Part shown: positions 45,764 through 54,164 of the stretch, in pieces
Layout: each line of letters starts with the position of its first letter
Numbering within the stretch: position 1 is the first letter of the stretch
Source: Pseudomonas argentinensis
Lineage (GTDB): Bacteria > Pseudomonadota > Gammaproteobacteria > Pseudomonadales > Pseudomonadaceae
Direction of reading: 5' to 3'
NCBI RefSeq assembly: GCF_001839655.2
Contig: NZ_CP056087.1
Span: 3,348,001 to 3,412,000, forward strand
Length of the DNA stretch: 64,000 nucleotides
Notes under the pieces: generated by a model
Told to the model about the DNA's origin: nothing
The model's database searches: none
The model's input: the letters and a program-made list of their open reading frames with translations, nothing else
Made by a program: the position numbers and the translations under genes

Positions 45764-46094
45764 GCGAGAATCCGCCACCTACAGGCACCTTGTAGTGATT
45801 CAGAGGCGGGATTTCGCCACCTGCTTCACAGAAACGTCATATGAAAATTGATGCAGATCACTAGCTCAGTGATAGGCAAGGATTCAGGCACGCATATTGC
45901 TTTTCGGGGCCAGCCTGCGACGAAAGCGCGCACATGAAGGTAAATGCCCGGCGTTTCAAAAAATCACCGGGACTGATCGGTTTCGCAGAACGAAACCTGG
46001 CTGCATGCAACAGGCGCTGCCACTCCATCATCCGGAGCGACACCAACGTCGGTCTTGCGGTCATGCAACTACATCACTGGAAATGGTCTGTCTA
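45764..46094. other. Intergenic region upstream of mqo
   Basis: 331 bp. Two imperfect copies of an ATCCGCCACCT/ATTTCGCCACCT sequence flank a small hairpin just after the preceding gene (45768-45825). An Anr/FNR-like site lies at 45848-45861. An open frame in phase with mqo extends back to 45897 but reads as basic, non-protein-like sequence and lacks a ribosome site, so it is taken as leader. Confidence 0.5.
45848..45861. promoter_or_regulatory. Anr/FNR-box candidate upstream of mqo
   Basis: TTGATGCAGATCAC matches the Anr/FNR consensus TTGAT-N4-ATCAA at nine of ten positions. It lies 234 bp before the mqo ATG. Low-oxygen control would be sensible for a respiratory malate oxidase, but no promoter was located with confidence. 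Confidence 0.4.
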
Positions 46095-47714
46095 ATGAAG
46101 AAACTCCTGCTGTCCCTACTGTGCTTGAGCGCGCTCGGCTGCGCCAAGCAACCCGAACCGGAAAAATCCGTGGACGTCCTGCTGATCGGCGGGGGCATCA
46201 TGAGTGCGAGCCTCGGCACCTACCTCAACGAACTGGAGCCGACCTGGAAAATCGACCTGTACGAGCGCCTGCCCGAGGTCGCCAGCGAGAGCTCCAACGC
46301 CTGGAATAACGCCGGTACCGGTCACTCGGCGCTCGCCGAACTGAACTACACCCCGGAAAAGGCCGACGGCACCATCGACATCAGCAAGGCCGTGGCGATC
46401 AACGAATCCTTCGAGATATCCAAGCAGTTCTGGGCCTATCAGGTCGAGCAAGGTGTGCTGAAGAATCCGAAGTCGTTCATCAACGACGTTTCACACATGA
46501 GTTTCGTGTGGGGCGACAAGAACACCGAATTCCTGAAGAAGCGCTATGACGCCCTGCAGCACAGCTCGCTGTTCCGCAATATGGAGTTTTCCGACGACCC
46601 GGCACAGATCAAGGAGTGGATCCCGCTGGTGATGGAAGGCCGCGAGCCCGGCCAGAAAATCGCCGCGACCCGGGTACAGACAGGCACCGATGTCAATTTC
46701 GGTGAAATCACCAACCAGTTGCTGAACAACCTGTCGCAGAAAAAGGACGTGTTCAACGTTTATGTTCAGCAGGAAGTGCGCGATATCACCCGCGCCGACG
46801 ACGGCACCTGGAACGTCACCATGGCCGACCTGGCCAACGGCGACAAGCTGAGCACCGTCAATGCCAAGTTCGTGTTCATCGGTGCAGGCGGCGGCGCGCT
46901 CAAGCTGCTGCAGAAATCCGGCATTCCGGAAGCGGAAGGTTACGCCGGCTTCCCGGTTGGCGGCTCGTTCCTGGTTACCCGTAACCCGGAAATCGCCGCC
47001 AGGCATCAGGCCAAGGTCTATGGCCTGGCATCGGTAGGCTCGCCGCCCATGTCGGTTCCGCACCTGGATACCCGGGTGATCGATGGCGAGAAAGTCATCC
47101 TGTTCGGGCCGTTCGCCACCTTCTCCACCAAGTACCTGAAAAAAGGTTCGTTGCTGGACATGTTCGGCACCATCACCACCCACAACATTTCGCCAATGAT
47201 CAATGCGGGTATCGACAACTTTTCGCTCAGCACCTACCTGATCGGCCAGCTGATGCTCAGCCAGGAAGACCGCATGCACTCGCTGCGCGAATACTTCCCC
47301 GAAGCGCAGGACAAGGACTGGGAACTGATCCAGGCCGGTCAGCGCGTGCAGATCATCAAGAAGGATCCTGAGAAAGGCGGCATCCTGCAGTTCGGCACCG
47401 AAGTGGTCAGCTCCGAGGACGGCTCCATCGCCGCCCTGCTGGGCGCCTCGCCAGGCGCCTCCACTGCCGCGCCGATCATGCTTCACCTGATGGAGCGCAC
47501 CTTCAAGGACAAGATCCAGACGCCAGAATGGCAGGCCAAGCTGAAGGAGATCATCCCCTCCTACGGCCAGACCCTGAACAACAACCTGGAGCTGACCAAC
47601 AAGACCCGCGCCTGGAGCAGCGAGCGTCTGCAGCTGACCTTCGTCGAGGTCAAGCCGGAACAGCCGCAGGCCGAAGAAGCCCCGCAAGCAGAGGCTGCAG
47701 CCGAAGCGCTGTAA
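46095..47714 (+). CDS. mqo: Malate:quinone oxidoreductase with lipoprotein-like N-terminus
   Basis: A 539-residue FAD enzyme that oxidises malate to oxaloacetate and feeds electrons to quinone. The FAD motif [19 protein letters not shown], the [17 protein letters not shown] block and the C-terminal [16 protein letters not shown] are all diagnostic of Mqo. Unusually, residues 1-20 ([20 protein letters not shown]) read as a lipoprotein signal with a lipobox Cys, whereas textbook Mqo is a cytoplasmic-face peripheral protein. The C-terminus has a Glu/Ala/Gln-rich tail. The ATG at 46095 is preferred over ATG 46083, though both lack a good ribosome site. Confidence 0.93.
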   Translation: MKKLLLSLLCLSALGCAKQPEPEKSVDVLLIGGGIMSASLGTYLNELEPTWKIDLYERLPEVASESSNAWNNAGTGHSALAELNYTPEKADGTIDISKAVAINESFEISKQFWAYQVEQGVLKNPKSFINDVSHMSFVWGDKNTEFLKKRYDALQHSSLFRNMEFSDDPAQIKEWIPLVMEGREPGQKIAATRVQTGTDVNFGEITNQLLNNLSQKKDVFNVYVQQEVRDITRADDGTWNVTMADLANGDKLSTVNAKFVFIGAGGGALKLLQKSGIPEAEGYAGFPVGGSFLVTRNPEIAARHQAKVYGLASVGSPPMSVPHLDTRVIDGEKVILFGPFATFSTKYLKKGSLLDMFGTITTHNISPMINAGIDNFSLSTYLIGQLMLSQEDRMHSLREYFPEAQDKDWELIQAGQRVQIIKKDPEKGGILQFGTEVVSSEDGSIAALLGASPGASTAAPIMLHLMERTFKDKIQTPEWQAKLKEIIPSYGQTLNNNLELTNKTRAWSSERLQLTFVEVKPEQPQAEEAPQAEAAAEAL

Positions 47715-47760
47715 GCCTGTCGGCGGGCGCCTCCACGCAAGGCGCCATGTTGGAACGAAA

Positions 47761-47785
47761 AACGGCCCGCAAGGGCCGTTTTTTT
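47761..47785. terminator. Bidirectional terminator after mqo
   Basis: AACGGCCC (47761-47768), GCAA loop, GGGCCGTT (47773-47780), then TTTTT; an A-run precedes. It separates the convergent mqo and amidotransferase genes. Confidence 0.92.
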
Positions 47786-47803
47786 GCGCTGCTTTTGAGC
47801 CGA

Positions 47804-48532
47804 TCAGGCCGGCTGGGGCGCCTTGCCATGGGCTACGAAACGCAGCATCCACTCGCCAACGGTACGCCCGTGATGATCCTGATGCAGGGTATCGACCGCT
47901 GCACGGTAGGTGGGTTCGCCGATGTGCTGCTGACGAATATCCAGCAATGCCCGGGAATACTCGGGCACGAACTCGGGATGGCCCTGGAAGCACAGCACCT
48001 GATCACCGATGCGATAGGCCGCATGGGCACAGAACGGGCTGGTGGCCAGCAGCGTGGCGTTTTCCGGCAGCCGGGTGACCTGATCCTGATGGCTGATCAA
48101 CAGCGTCAATTCATCCAGTGCCGGCGTCATCCAGTCCGGCTGTTCGGTCAACTGATAGCGATGAATGCCCACGCCCCAACCGCCACTGGCGCGCTCGGCC
48201 TTGCCGCCGAGCAGCAGCGCCAGCAACTGGTGACCAAAGCAGATGCCGAGCAATTTGTCGCCCGCCCGATAGCGTTCGAGCAGATAGTGCTTGAGCGTTT
48301 CGATCCACGGGTCGGTGGCGAACGAATCGGCCTTGCTGCCGGTAACCAGGTACGCATCGAAGCGTGCTTCGGCGGGCGGGTAATCGCCCTGCATCACGTT
48401 GTATACGTGGAAGCTGGCTGCAATGGCCTGGCCAGCGAAGAGACGTTCGAACATCTTGCCGTAGCCCTGGTACTGGTCGACCAGCTCGGGGCGCAGGATG
48501 TCGGTTTCCAGAATGCAGATCTGCAGCGACAT
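47804..48532 (-). CDS. Class I glutamine amidotransferase (GMP-synthase-like)
   Basis: A 242-residue free-standing glutaminase-type protein. The triad is present: nucleophile C98 (LLGICFGHQLL), H185 and E187 (CFQGHPEFVP). It resembles the stand-alone GATase1 group (GuaA N-domain-like; some hydrolyse gamma-glutamyl amides, PuuD-like). No synthetase or polyamine gene is adjacent, so the acceptor or substrate is unknown. It ends convergently with mqo across the 47761 terminator. Confidence 0.9.
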   Translation of the reverse strand: MSLQICILETDILRPELVDQYQGYGKMFERLFAGQAIAASFHVYNVMQGDYPPAEARFDAYLVTGSKADSFATDPWIETLKHYLLERYRAGDKLLGICFGHQLLALLLGGKAERASGGWGVGIHRYQLTEQPDWMTPALDELTLLISHQDQVTRLPENATLLATSPFCAHAAYRIGDQVLCFQGHPEFVPEYSRALLDIRQQHIGEPTYRAAVDTLHQDHHGRTVGEWMLRFVAHGKAPQPA

Positions 48533-48723
48533 GACGGTACCTGAAAAAATAACGGAGCAATCAAAGCCTGCCTTGGCGGCTGCATCAAGGCAAGAGGCAT
48601 GCCGCTAATCGAGTCATCAGCCGATTCGATAGCCGCCATTACCAGCATTTACTTCTGCGCCGGCCCTAGCGGAACGATGATTCATCCCATCGGCCCGCAA
48701 GGCCATTGACGAGCGCAAACGCC

Positions 48724-48891
48724 ATGCACAGCCAGACCATTCGATACGCACGCAACGGTGCCCTGGGCGCCATCGGCCTTTACCTGGCAATCGCCCTCCC
48801 CCTGCTGGCGGCGAGCATGCAGCACCCGGTACTGGCCTCTCCAGCGAGCCAGGCAGCCGCGCCTGCACCGATGCAGGGCAGTTTTACCTGA
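48724..48891 (+). CDS. Small single-pass membrane or secreted protein
   Basis: A 55-residue open frame starting MHSQTIRYARNGALGAIGLY, with a hydrophobic core (GALGAIGLYLAIALPLLAA) and an Ala/Pro/Gln-rich tail. It could be an anchored small membrane protein or a short secreted peptide cut near ASPASQA. The ribosome site is weak (GACGAG) and the family is unknown. Directly upstream of the PepSY-type gene. Confidence 0.4.
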   Translation: MHSQTIRYARNGALGAIGLYLAIALPLLAASMQHPVLASPASQAAAPAPMQGSFT

Positions 48892-48971
48892 ACCCCAAGC
48901 GAAACGTCAGACTCCAACCTGCAGTGCCTGAATTCGGGCGAGTTCATCCCAATCAGTGGAGGAGTTTTACG

Positions 48972-49238
48972 ATGCTCAAGAAGACCCTGACTGCCCTTAC
49001 CGCCGCTGCCGCCATGAGCGCGGGTCTCGCCATGGCCGATCGCCCGGGTGCCGACTGGATCAGCATCGAGCAGGCGCTGAGCAGCGCCAAGCAGGCTGGC
49101 TTCACCCAGATTCACAAGATCGAGGCAGACGACGCCGGCTACTGGGAAGGTGAAGGCACCAAGCAGGACAACCGCCTCTATGAATTCCGCGTGGATGGCA
49201 AGAGCGGCAAGGTCATCCGCGAGCAGCTGGACAACTGA
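48972..49238 (+). CDS. PepSY-domain periplasmic protein
   Basis: An 88-residue secreted protein. The signal peptide (TLTALTAAAAMSAGLAMA) is followed by a single PepSY-like domain (DWISIEQALSSAKQAGFTQI, LYEFRVDGKSGKVIRE). PepSY domains are thought to inhibit proteases or bind ligands in the periplasm. GGAGGAG lies upstream of the ATG at 48972, fixing the start. Followed by a strong terminator. Confidence 0.88.
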   Translation: MLKKTLTALTAAAAMSAGLAMADRPGADWISIEQALSSAKQAGFTQIHKIEADDAGYWEGEGTKQDNRLYEFRVDGKSGKVIREQLDN

Positions 49239-49542
49239 TTGACCCAGCCTGGCGAACCGGCCCAAGCGGCCGGTTTTTTTATGACCGTGAAAACTCCGGA
49301 CGAACGGTCGCTGACTATCGGTAAGGGCTCGCAGGCTGCGTGCCGTCTGGCGCCGGGGTTATACGCAAGCGCAAAAGGGTTCCATATCCTTCAAATGCTC
49401 TTTCGTATTTCTTTAGAAACAAGCGATCTAAAAAACCGGACCGCGCCCTCTACAGTCAATACGTACGCCGTCGGGTTTTGCCGAGGCACTGGGGACGAAG
49501 CGGTAATCACGGCCCATCACAACAATCAAAAGGCGAACGGCC
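49239..49542. other. Intergenic region after the PepSY gene
   Basis: 304 bp holding the PepSY terminator (49255-49280) and then an AT-richer stretch (49370-49440) that may carry the promoter of the tiny gene at 49543. No other gene or RNA recognised. Confidence 0.5.
49255..49280 (+). terminator. Terminator after the PepSY gene
   Basis: AACCGGCC (49255-49262), CAAGC loop, GGCCGGTT (49268-49275), then TTTTT. A perfect 8-bp stem with T-tract. Confidence 0.93.
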
Positions 49543-49638
49543 ATGTTCAAGAAACCGAAATTCCGCCAGGCGGGGCTGATCCTCTTTGCCACCGCCGTCT
49601 TGTTGATCCTTCCCAACCTGAGCCGCATGATAGGTTAG
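49543..49638 (+). CDS. Tiny membrane protein (31 residues)
   Basis: A 31-codon frame: a basic start MFKKPKFRQAG, one hydrophobic helix LILFATAVLLILP, and a short end NLSRMIG. Positive-inside charge predicts the N-terminus in the cytoplasm. A purine-rich AAAAGG lies nine bases before the ATG. It ends six bases from the stop of the convergent permease gene. Too short for family assignment; supported by composition, ribosome site and good helix only. Confidence 0.5.
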   Translation: MFKKPKFRQAGLILFATAVLLILPNLSRMIG

Positions 49639-49643
49639 GCCGC

Positions 49644-50531
49644 TCAGTTGACCCGCGGCATCCACCAGGCCAGGATCAGCGGCAACCAGCCGATCGCCAG
49701 GAGGGTCGAGCACATCACCAGGCTCGCGACCTGTTCGGGTGAGCGATTGGCGCGCACCGCGAACAGGTAGTTGAACACCGCCACCGGCATGGCCGACTGC
49801 ACCACCAGCACGGCGTGGGTCAGCGGCTCCAGCCCCATCGCCGCGCCGATGCCCCAGCCGACGCCAGCTCCCAGAACGATGCGCAGCGCGCCCAGCACCA
49901 GCCCGGAACCCAGATGATGCAGGCGAATGCTGGCCAGCGAAACGCCCAGGGTCAGCAGCATCAGCGGAATGGTCATGCCACCCACCAGGCCGACGGTATT
50001 GGCCAGCCAGCGCGGCAGTTGCAGATCCATGAAGATCATCGGCAGCGCCAGCAACAGGCTGACCAGAATCGGGTTGCGCAGTAACTCCTTGATGGAGGCG
50101 GCATTGCCCGACAGGGCGATACCGACGCTGAACTGCATGATCGACAGGGTCAGGAAAAAGGCCACGGCCAGCGCCAGGCCATGCTCACCAAAGGCATACA
50201 GGCTGATGGGCAGGCCCATATTGCCGGTATTGGGAAACAGGAACGCCGGTACCAGCACCTTCCATTGCTGGCGGAACAGGCGGCTGAACAGCACCCCAAA
50301 GAGCCCCATGCAGGCCGTTACCAGTACGCAGCCCAGGGCCATGCTGGTGAAGGCCTTGGGATCGATATCCGCACGACTCAGGGTGGCCAGCACCAGGCTC
50401 GGCGTACCGATGGTCAATACCAGGCGGGCAATGAATTCGGTGGGATAGGCCTGACCGCTACGGGCCCAGGCATAGCCGATGGCGGAGACGATTATCACCG
50501 GCGCCAATACAGCAAACAACTCGGCCAGCAT
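49644..50531 (-). CDS. AEC-family permease (auxin efflux carrier type)
   Basis: A 295-residue membrane protein with about ten helices in two five-helix halves. Conserved blocks are IARLVLTIGTPSLVLATL, FPNTGNMGLPISLYAFGEHG (the Asn-rich cross-over region) and TLGVSLA. AEC proteins move malonate, malate or other organic anions; direction and substrate here are unknown. GGGAG lies before the ATG. No biosynthetic partner or regulator nearby. Confidence 0.92.
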   Translation of the reverse strand: MLAELFAVLAPVIIVSAIGYAWARSGQAYPTEFIARLVLTIGTPSLVLATLSRADIDPKAFTSMALGCVLVTACMGLFGVLFSRLFRQQWKVLVPAFLFPNTGNMGLPISLYAFGEHGLALAVAFFLTLSIMQFSVGIALSGNAASIKELLRNPILVSLLLALPMIFMDLQLPRWLANTVGLVGGMTIPLMLLTLGVSLASIRLHHLGSGLVLGALRIVLGAGVGWGIGAAMGLEPLTHAVLVVQSAMPVAVFNYLFAVRANRSPEQVASLVMCSTLLAIGWLPLILAWWMPRVN

Positions 50532-50642
50532 GGTTTCTCCCTTCGGGCAAAGCGGCCATGCTAGAAGCGATCATCCCATGACCGCAAGCCATGCGGGGTG
50601 GATGGGCGCGCCGGCAGAGGCGAAGAGGCCCTGCCCTCCGGC

Positions 50643-51440
50643 TCACTGGGCCTGTACGCTGACCAGTGGCTCGACATCGACCCGCGCCATCATCCGCTCG
50701 CTACCGCCGCCGCGACGCATGCCGCGTACCGGGCAGGCATCGAGGTAATCCAGGCCGATCGCCAGCTTGAGATGCCGCTCGGGCCGGGCCAGACAGTTGG
50801 TGACGTCGAAGCTGTACCAGGCGCCGTCCAGCCAGGCTTCGGCCCAGGCGTGGCTGGCCAGGTGGTCCTGGTTGTCGGCGACCAGGTAGCCGGACACGTA
50901 GCGCGCCGGGATGCCCAGGCTGCGCGTGCAGGCGATGAACGCGTGGGCGTGGTCCTGACAAACGCCCTGGCGCCCGGCGAAGGCTTCGGCCGCGCTGGTT
51001 TGCACGGCGGTCGAACCGGGCTGATAGCGGATATGCGCGTTGAGGCCGTGCATCAGGTCGATCAGCGCATGGCGATCGCGACGCTGGGCGCACTGCATCC
51101 AGGCGAAGTCGCGCAGCGCCGCATCGGCATCGGTCAGCCGGGTAAAGCGCAGGAACGGCAGCGCCGACTGGCTTTCGTGCTCGGCATCGCTCGACTCGTC
51201 GATCTCGACCAGGCCCCGGGCGCCGATGACGATCGACTCGTGGGGCTCGTCCAGGGTCAGCACGTGGAGGATGTTGCCGTAGGGGTCACGTTGCGCGCGA
51301 ACGGGCCGCGGCAAATCCAGCTGCCAGTCGAGTATCTGCTGGCGAGCGCTGTCGTGGGGGGTGAGACGCAGGTACTGGATGCTGGCCCGCACCTGATCCT
51401 CGTAGTGATAGGTGGTGTTGTGGCGTATGGACAGTCTCAT
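50643..51440 (-). CDS. Bacterial transglutaminase-like cysteine protein
   Basis: A 265-residue protein with an N-terminal Bact_transglu_N domain (MRLSIRHNTTYHYEDQVRAS) and a transglutaminase/papain-fold core. The triad is visible as C161 (GRQGVCQDHAHAF), H197 (LASHAWAEAW) and D212 (YSFDVTN). Likely a cytoplasmic protease or amidase-type enzyme. The ATG overlaps the alpha-E gene stop (ATGA) with GGAGG just upstream. Last gene of a three-gene ATP-grasp/alpha-E/transglutaminase operon. Confidence 0.93.
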   Translation of the reverse strand: MRLSIRHNTTYHYEDQVRASIQYLRLTPHDSARQQILDWQLDLPRPVRAQRDPYGNILHVLTLDEPHESIVIGARGLVEIDESSDAEHESQSALPFLRFTRLTDADAALRDFAWMQCAQRRDRHALIDLMHGLNAHIRYQPGSTAVQTSAAEAFAGRQGVCQDHAHAFIACTRSLGIPARYVSGYLVADNQDHLASHAWAEAWLDGAWYSFDVTNCLARPERHLKLAIGLDYLDACPVRGMRRGGGSERMMARVDVEPLVSVQAQ

Positions 51441-52387
51441 GCGACCTCCAGATAGGACGTGTGGATGGCGCTGCCGAGTTGGTGAATTTGCTCGATGAAT
51501 TCGGTCAGCCAGACGTGCAGCCCTTCCTCCAGCACTTCATCGATGCTGGTGTAGCGCAGCCGCGCATTGAGTTCGGCGGCCAGGCGCTGCGCCGGTCGGC
51601 CGTTGTCGCCGGGCAGGCCGGCGAGCATCTGGTACAGCTCGTCCATGCACGCGCTCAGCGAGCGCGGCACCTCACGGCGCAAGAGCAGCAACTCCGAGAC
51701 CTTGCGGGCCCCTGGCGAGCCTCGATAGACCTCGGCGAAGGCCTCGAACGACGACAGTGCACGCAACAAGGCGCTCCACTGGTAGTAGCTGTGGGCGGGC
51801 CGACCATCGGCATCGTCGATGCCCTCGCCGAGCAGCTCGTAGCGTGAGTCGAGCAGGCGCAAGGTGTTGTCGGCGCGCTCGATGAAGGTGCCCAGGCGAA
51901 TGAAACGGTAGGCCTCGCCGCGCACGATGGTGCCGAAGGTGGCGCCGCGAAACAGGTGGGAGCGCTCCTTGACCCACTCGCAGAAACGGCTGATGCCATA
52001 ACGGCCCAGCCCCTGCTCGGCGATGCCGCGGATCTCCAGCCAGGTGGCGTTGATGTTTTCCCACATGTCGGCGGTGATGCGTCCGCGCACGGCGTGGGCA
52101 TTGCTGCGCGCCGCGCCCAGGCAGCCGTAGATGCTCGCCGGGTTCTGCGCGTCGAGGGCGAAGAAATGCAGGATGCGCTCGGCGTGCAGCGCGCCGTGGC
52201 GTTGCTGGTAATCCTCCAGGGTGCCGGTGATCAGCAGCGGCATCGCCAGTTCGTCGAGGCCGTCACGGCGCCCGTCCTGGGGCATCAGTGACAGCGAATA
52301 GCTGACGTCCAGCATGCGCGCCAGGTTCTCCGCGCGCTCCAGGTAGCGGGACATCCAGTACAGATCGGAGGCGGTTCTACTCAACAT
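51437..52387 (-). CDS. Alpha-E domain protein
   Basis: A 316-residue, nearly all-helical alpha-E protein: MLSRTASDLYWMSRYLERAENLARMLDV at the start is the family signature. Alpha-E proteins occur next to, or fused to, circularly permuted ATP-grasp ligases and have been proposed to take part in making or modifying a small peptide. GGAGG lies before the ATG; the start follows the ATP-grasp stop by three bases. Middle gene of the operon. Confidence 0.93.
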   Translation of the reverse strand: MLSRTASDLYWMSRYLERAENLARMLDVSYSLSLMPQDGRRDGLDELAMPLLITGTLEDYQQRHGALHAERILHFFALDAQNPASIYGCLGAARSNAHAVRGRITADMWENINATWLEIRGIAEQGLGRYGISRFCEWVKERSHLFRGATFGTIVRGEAYRFIRLGTFIERADNTLRLLDSRYELLGEGIDDADGRPAHSYYQWSALLRALSSFEAFAEVYRGSPGARKVSELLLLRREVPRSLSACMDELYQMLAGLPGDNGRPAQRLAAELNARLRYTSIDEVLEEGLHVWLTEFIEQIHQLGSAIHTSYLEVA

Positions 52388-52390
52388 GTC

Positions 52391-53800
52391 TCAGTCCTCC
52401 ACCACCCAGGTGTCCTTGGTACCGCCGCCTTGCGACGAATTGACCACCAGCGAGCCTTCGCGCAGCGCCACCCGGGTCAGGCCCCCCGGCACGATGCGGG
52501 TCTCCTTGCCGGACAGCACGAAGGGGCGCAGGTCGATGTGGCGCGGCGCGATGCCGTTCTCGACGAAGGTCGGGCAGGTCGACAGGCACAGGGTCGGCTG
52601 GGCGATATAGGCTTCGGGCCGGGCGATCAGGCGCAGGCGAAAGGCCTCGATTTCCGCGTTGCTGGCCGCCGGGCCGACCAACATGCCGTAGCCGCCCGAG
52701 CCCTGGGTCTCCTTGACCACCAGGTCCTTGAGGTTGGCCAGCACGTGGGACAGCTCCGCCGGCTTGCGGCATTGCCAGGTCGGCACGTTCTTGAGAATCG
52801 GCTCCTCGTCCAGGTAGAAGCGGATCATCTCGCCGACATAGGGATAGATCGACTTGTCGTCCGCCACCCCGGTACCGATGGCATTGGCCAGCACCACATT
52901 GCCCGAGCGATAGGTCGATAGCAGCCCGGGCACACCGAGCATGGACTCCGGGTTGAAGGCCAGCGGATCGAGGAAGGCGTCGTCGAGGCGACGATAGACC
53001 ACATCGACCTGCCTGGCGCCTGCGGTGGTACGCATGAACAGCTTGTCGTCGCGCACGAACAGGTCGGCGCCCTCCACCAGCTCGACGCCCATCTCCCGGG
53101 CCAGGAAGGCGTGCTCGAAATAGGCGCTGTTGAACCGCCCTGGCGTGAGTACCACCACGGTCGGGTTGTCGAGCGGGCTGGCGCTCTTCAGGGTGTCGAG
53201 CAGCAGGCTGGGGTAATGGTCGATGGGCGCGATGCGCTGGTTAGTGAACAGCTCGGGGAACAGGCGCATCATCATCTTGCGGTCTTCGAGCATGTAGCTC
53301 ACGCCGCTGGGTGTACGCAGGTTGTCCTCGAGCACGTAATAGGTGCCGTCGCCGTCACGCACCAGGTCGACCCCGGCGATGTGCGCATAGAGGTCGCGGT
53401 GCAGGTCGAGGCCCTGCATCGCCAGCTGGTAGCCCTCGTTGGCCAGCACCTGCTCGGCGGGGATCAGGCCGGCCTTGATGATGCGCTGGTCGTGGTACAG
53501 GTCGGCGAGGAACATGTTCAGCGCCTGCACGCGCTGGATGCAGCCACGCTCGACGATGCGCCACTCGCTGGCCGGGATGCTGCGCGGAATGATGTCGAAG
53601 GGAATCAGGCGCTCGGTGCCCTGGGCATCGCCATACAGGGTGAAGGTGATGCCGGCACGGTGGAAGAGCAGGTCCGCCTCACGGCGGCGCTGGTCCAGCA
53701 GATCCTGGGGAGTTTCCTTGAGCCAGCGGGAAAAGGCCTGGTAATGGGCGCGGCAGCTACCGTCAGGCAGGTGCATCTCGTCGTAAAAGGTGCGGGTCAT
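52391..53800 (-). CDS. Circularly permuted ATP-grasp type 2 protein
   Basis: A 469-residue ligase-like protein (DUF404/DUF407, CP_ATPgrasp_2). Conserved blocks: RGCIQRVQALNMFLADLYHDQ, LEDNLRTPSGVSYMLEDRKM (metal- and ATP-binding), VVLTPGRFNSAYFEHAFLA, VVKETQGSGGYGMLVGP (the ATP-grasp Lys loop). Such proteins are predicted to join a carboxylate to an amine with ATP. First gene of the operon with the alpha-E and transglutaminase genes. GGAG lies before the ATG. Confidence 0.94.
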   Translation of the reverse strand: MTRTFYDEMHLPDGSCRAHYQAFSRWLKETPQDLLDQRRREADLLFHRAGITFTLYGDAQGTERLIPFDIIPRSIPASEWRIVERGCIQRVQALNMFLADLYHDQRIIKAGLIPAEQVLANEGYQLAMQGLDLHRDLYAHIAGVDLVRDGDGTYYVLEDNLRTPSGVSYMLEDRKMMMRLFPELFTNQRIAPIDHYPSLLLDTLKSASPLDNPTVVVLTPGRFNSAYFEHAFLAREMGVELVEGADLFVRDDKLFMRTTAGARQVDVVYRRLDDAFLDPLAFNPESMLGVPGLLSTYRSGNVVLANAIGTGVADDKSIYPYVGEMIRFYLDEEPILKNVPTWQCRKPAELSHVLANLKDLVVKETQGSGGYGMLVGPAASNAEIEAFRLRLIARPEAYIAQPTLCLSTCPTFVENGIAPRHIDLRPFVLSGKETRIVPGGLTRVALREGSLVVNSSQGGGTKDTWVVED

Positions 53801-54164
53801 GCTGTACTCCTTGCAGCCCTGTTCGACCCGTACACTGCAAGCGCCGAGCCAGCGGTTTTATTCCTTTAATATCAATTACTTATTTTAAAACCGAAACCAC
53901 CTTGCACCATCTTGAAGCGCGATCGGCAGACCCAGGCTGGGGCATGCGCGATCCGCAGGCATCATGATCAACCAGGCTGACGGAGACATGGCTGCCGCCA
54001 TGTAATCTCAGACAGGTGAGGCGGCAAAGCATTGCACTTTTCTGTCATGCCCTTTTGTCCAGAAGTGTCGGTGCGACAGAAACATTGCCGGCGCATTGCG
54101 TTCCCACCTGTGAGAGGTCAGGCATCGACCTGGCCGCCACGCTTCTCATGACAAGGACCGCACG
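53801..54164. other. Divergent intergenic region with AT-rich inverted repeat
   Basis: 364 bp between the ATP-grasp operon (minus) and the M4 protease gene (plus). CGGTTTTA (53853-53860) and TAAAACCG (53886-53893) form an inverted repeat around an AT-rich core, about 55-95 bp upstream of the ATP-grasp start, plausibly its promoter/operator. A second, GC-rich part (53930-54160) precedes the protease. No gene seen. Confidence 0.5.

Noticed and set aside
45897..46094. N-terminal extension of mqo
   Set aside because: Basic, non-protein-like sequence with no ribosome site; the lipobox-like start at 46095 is more plausible.
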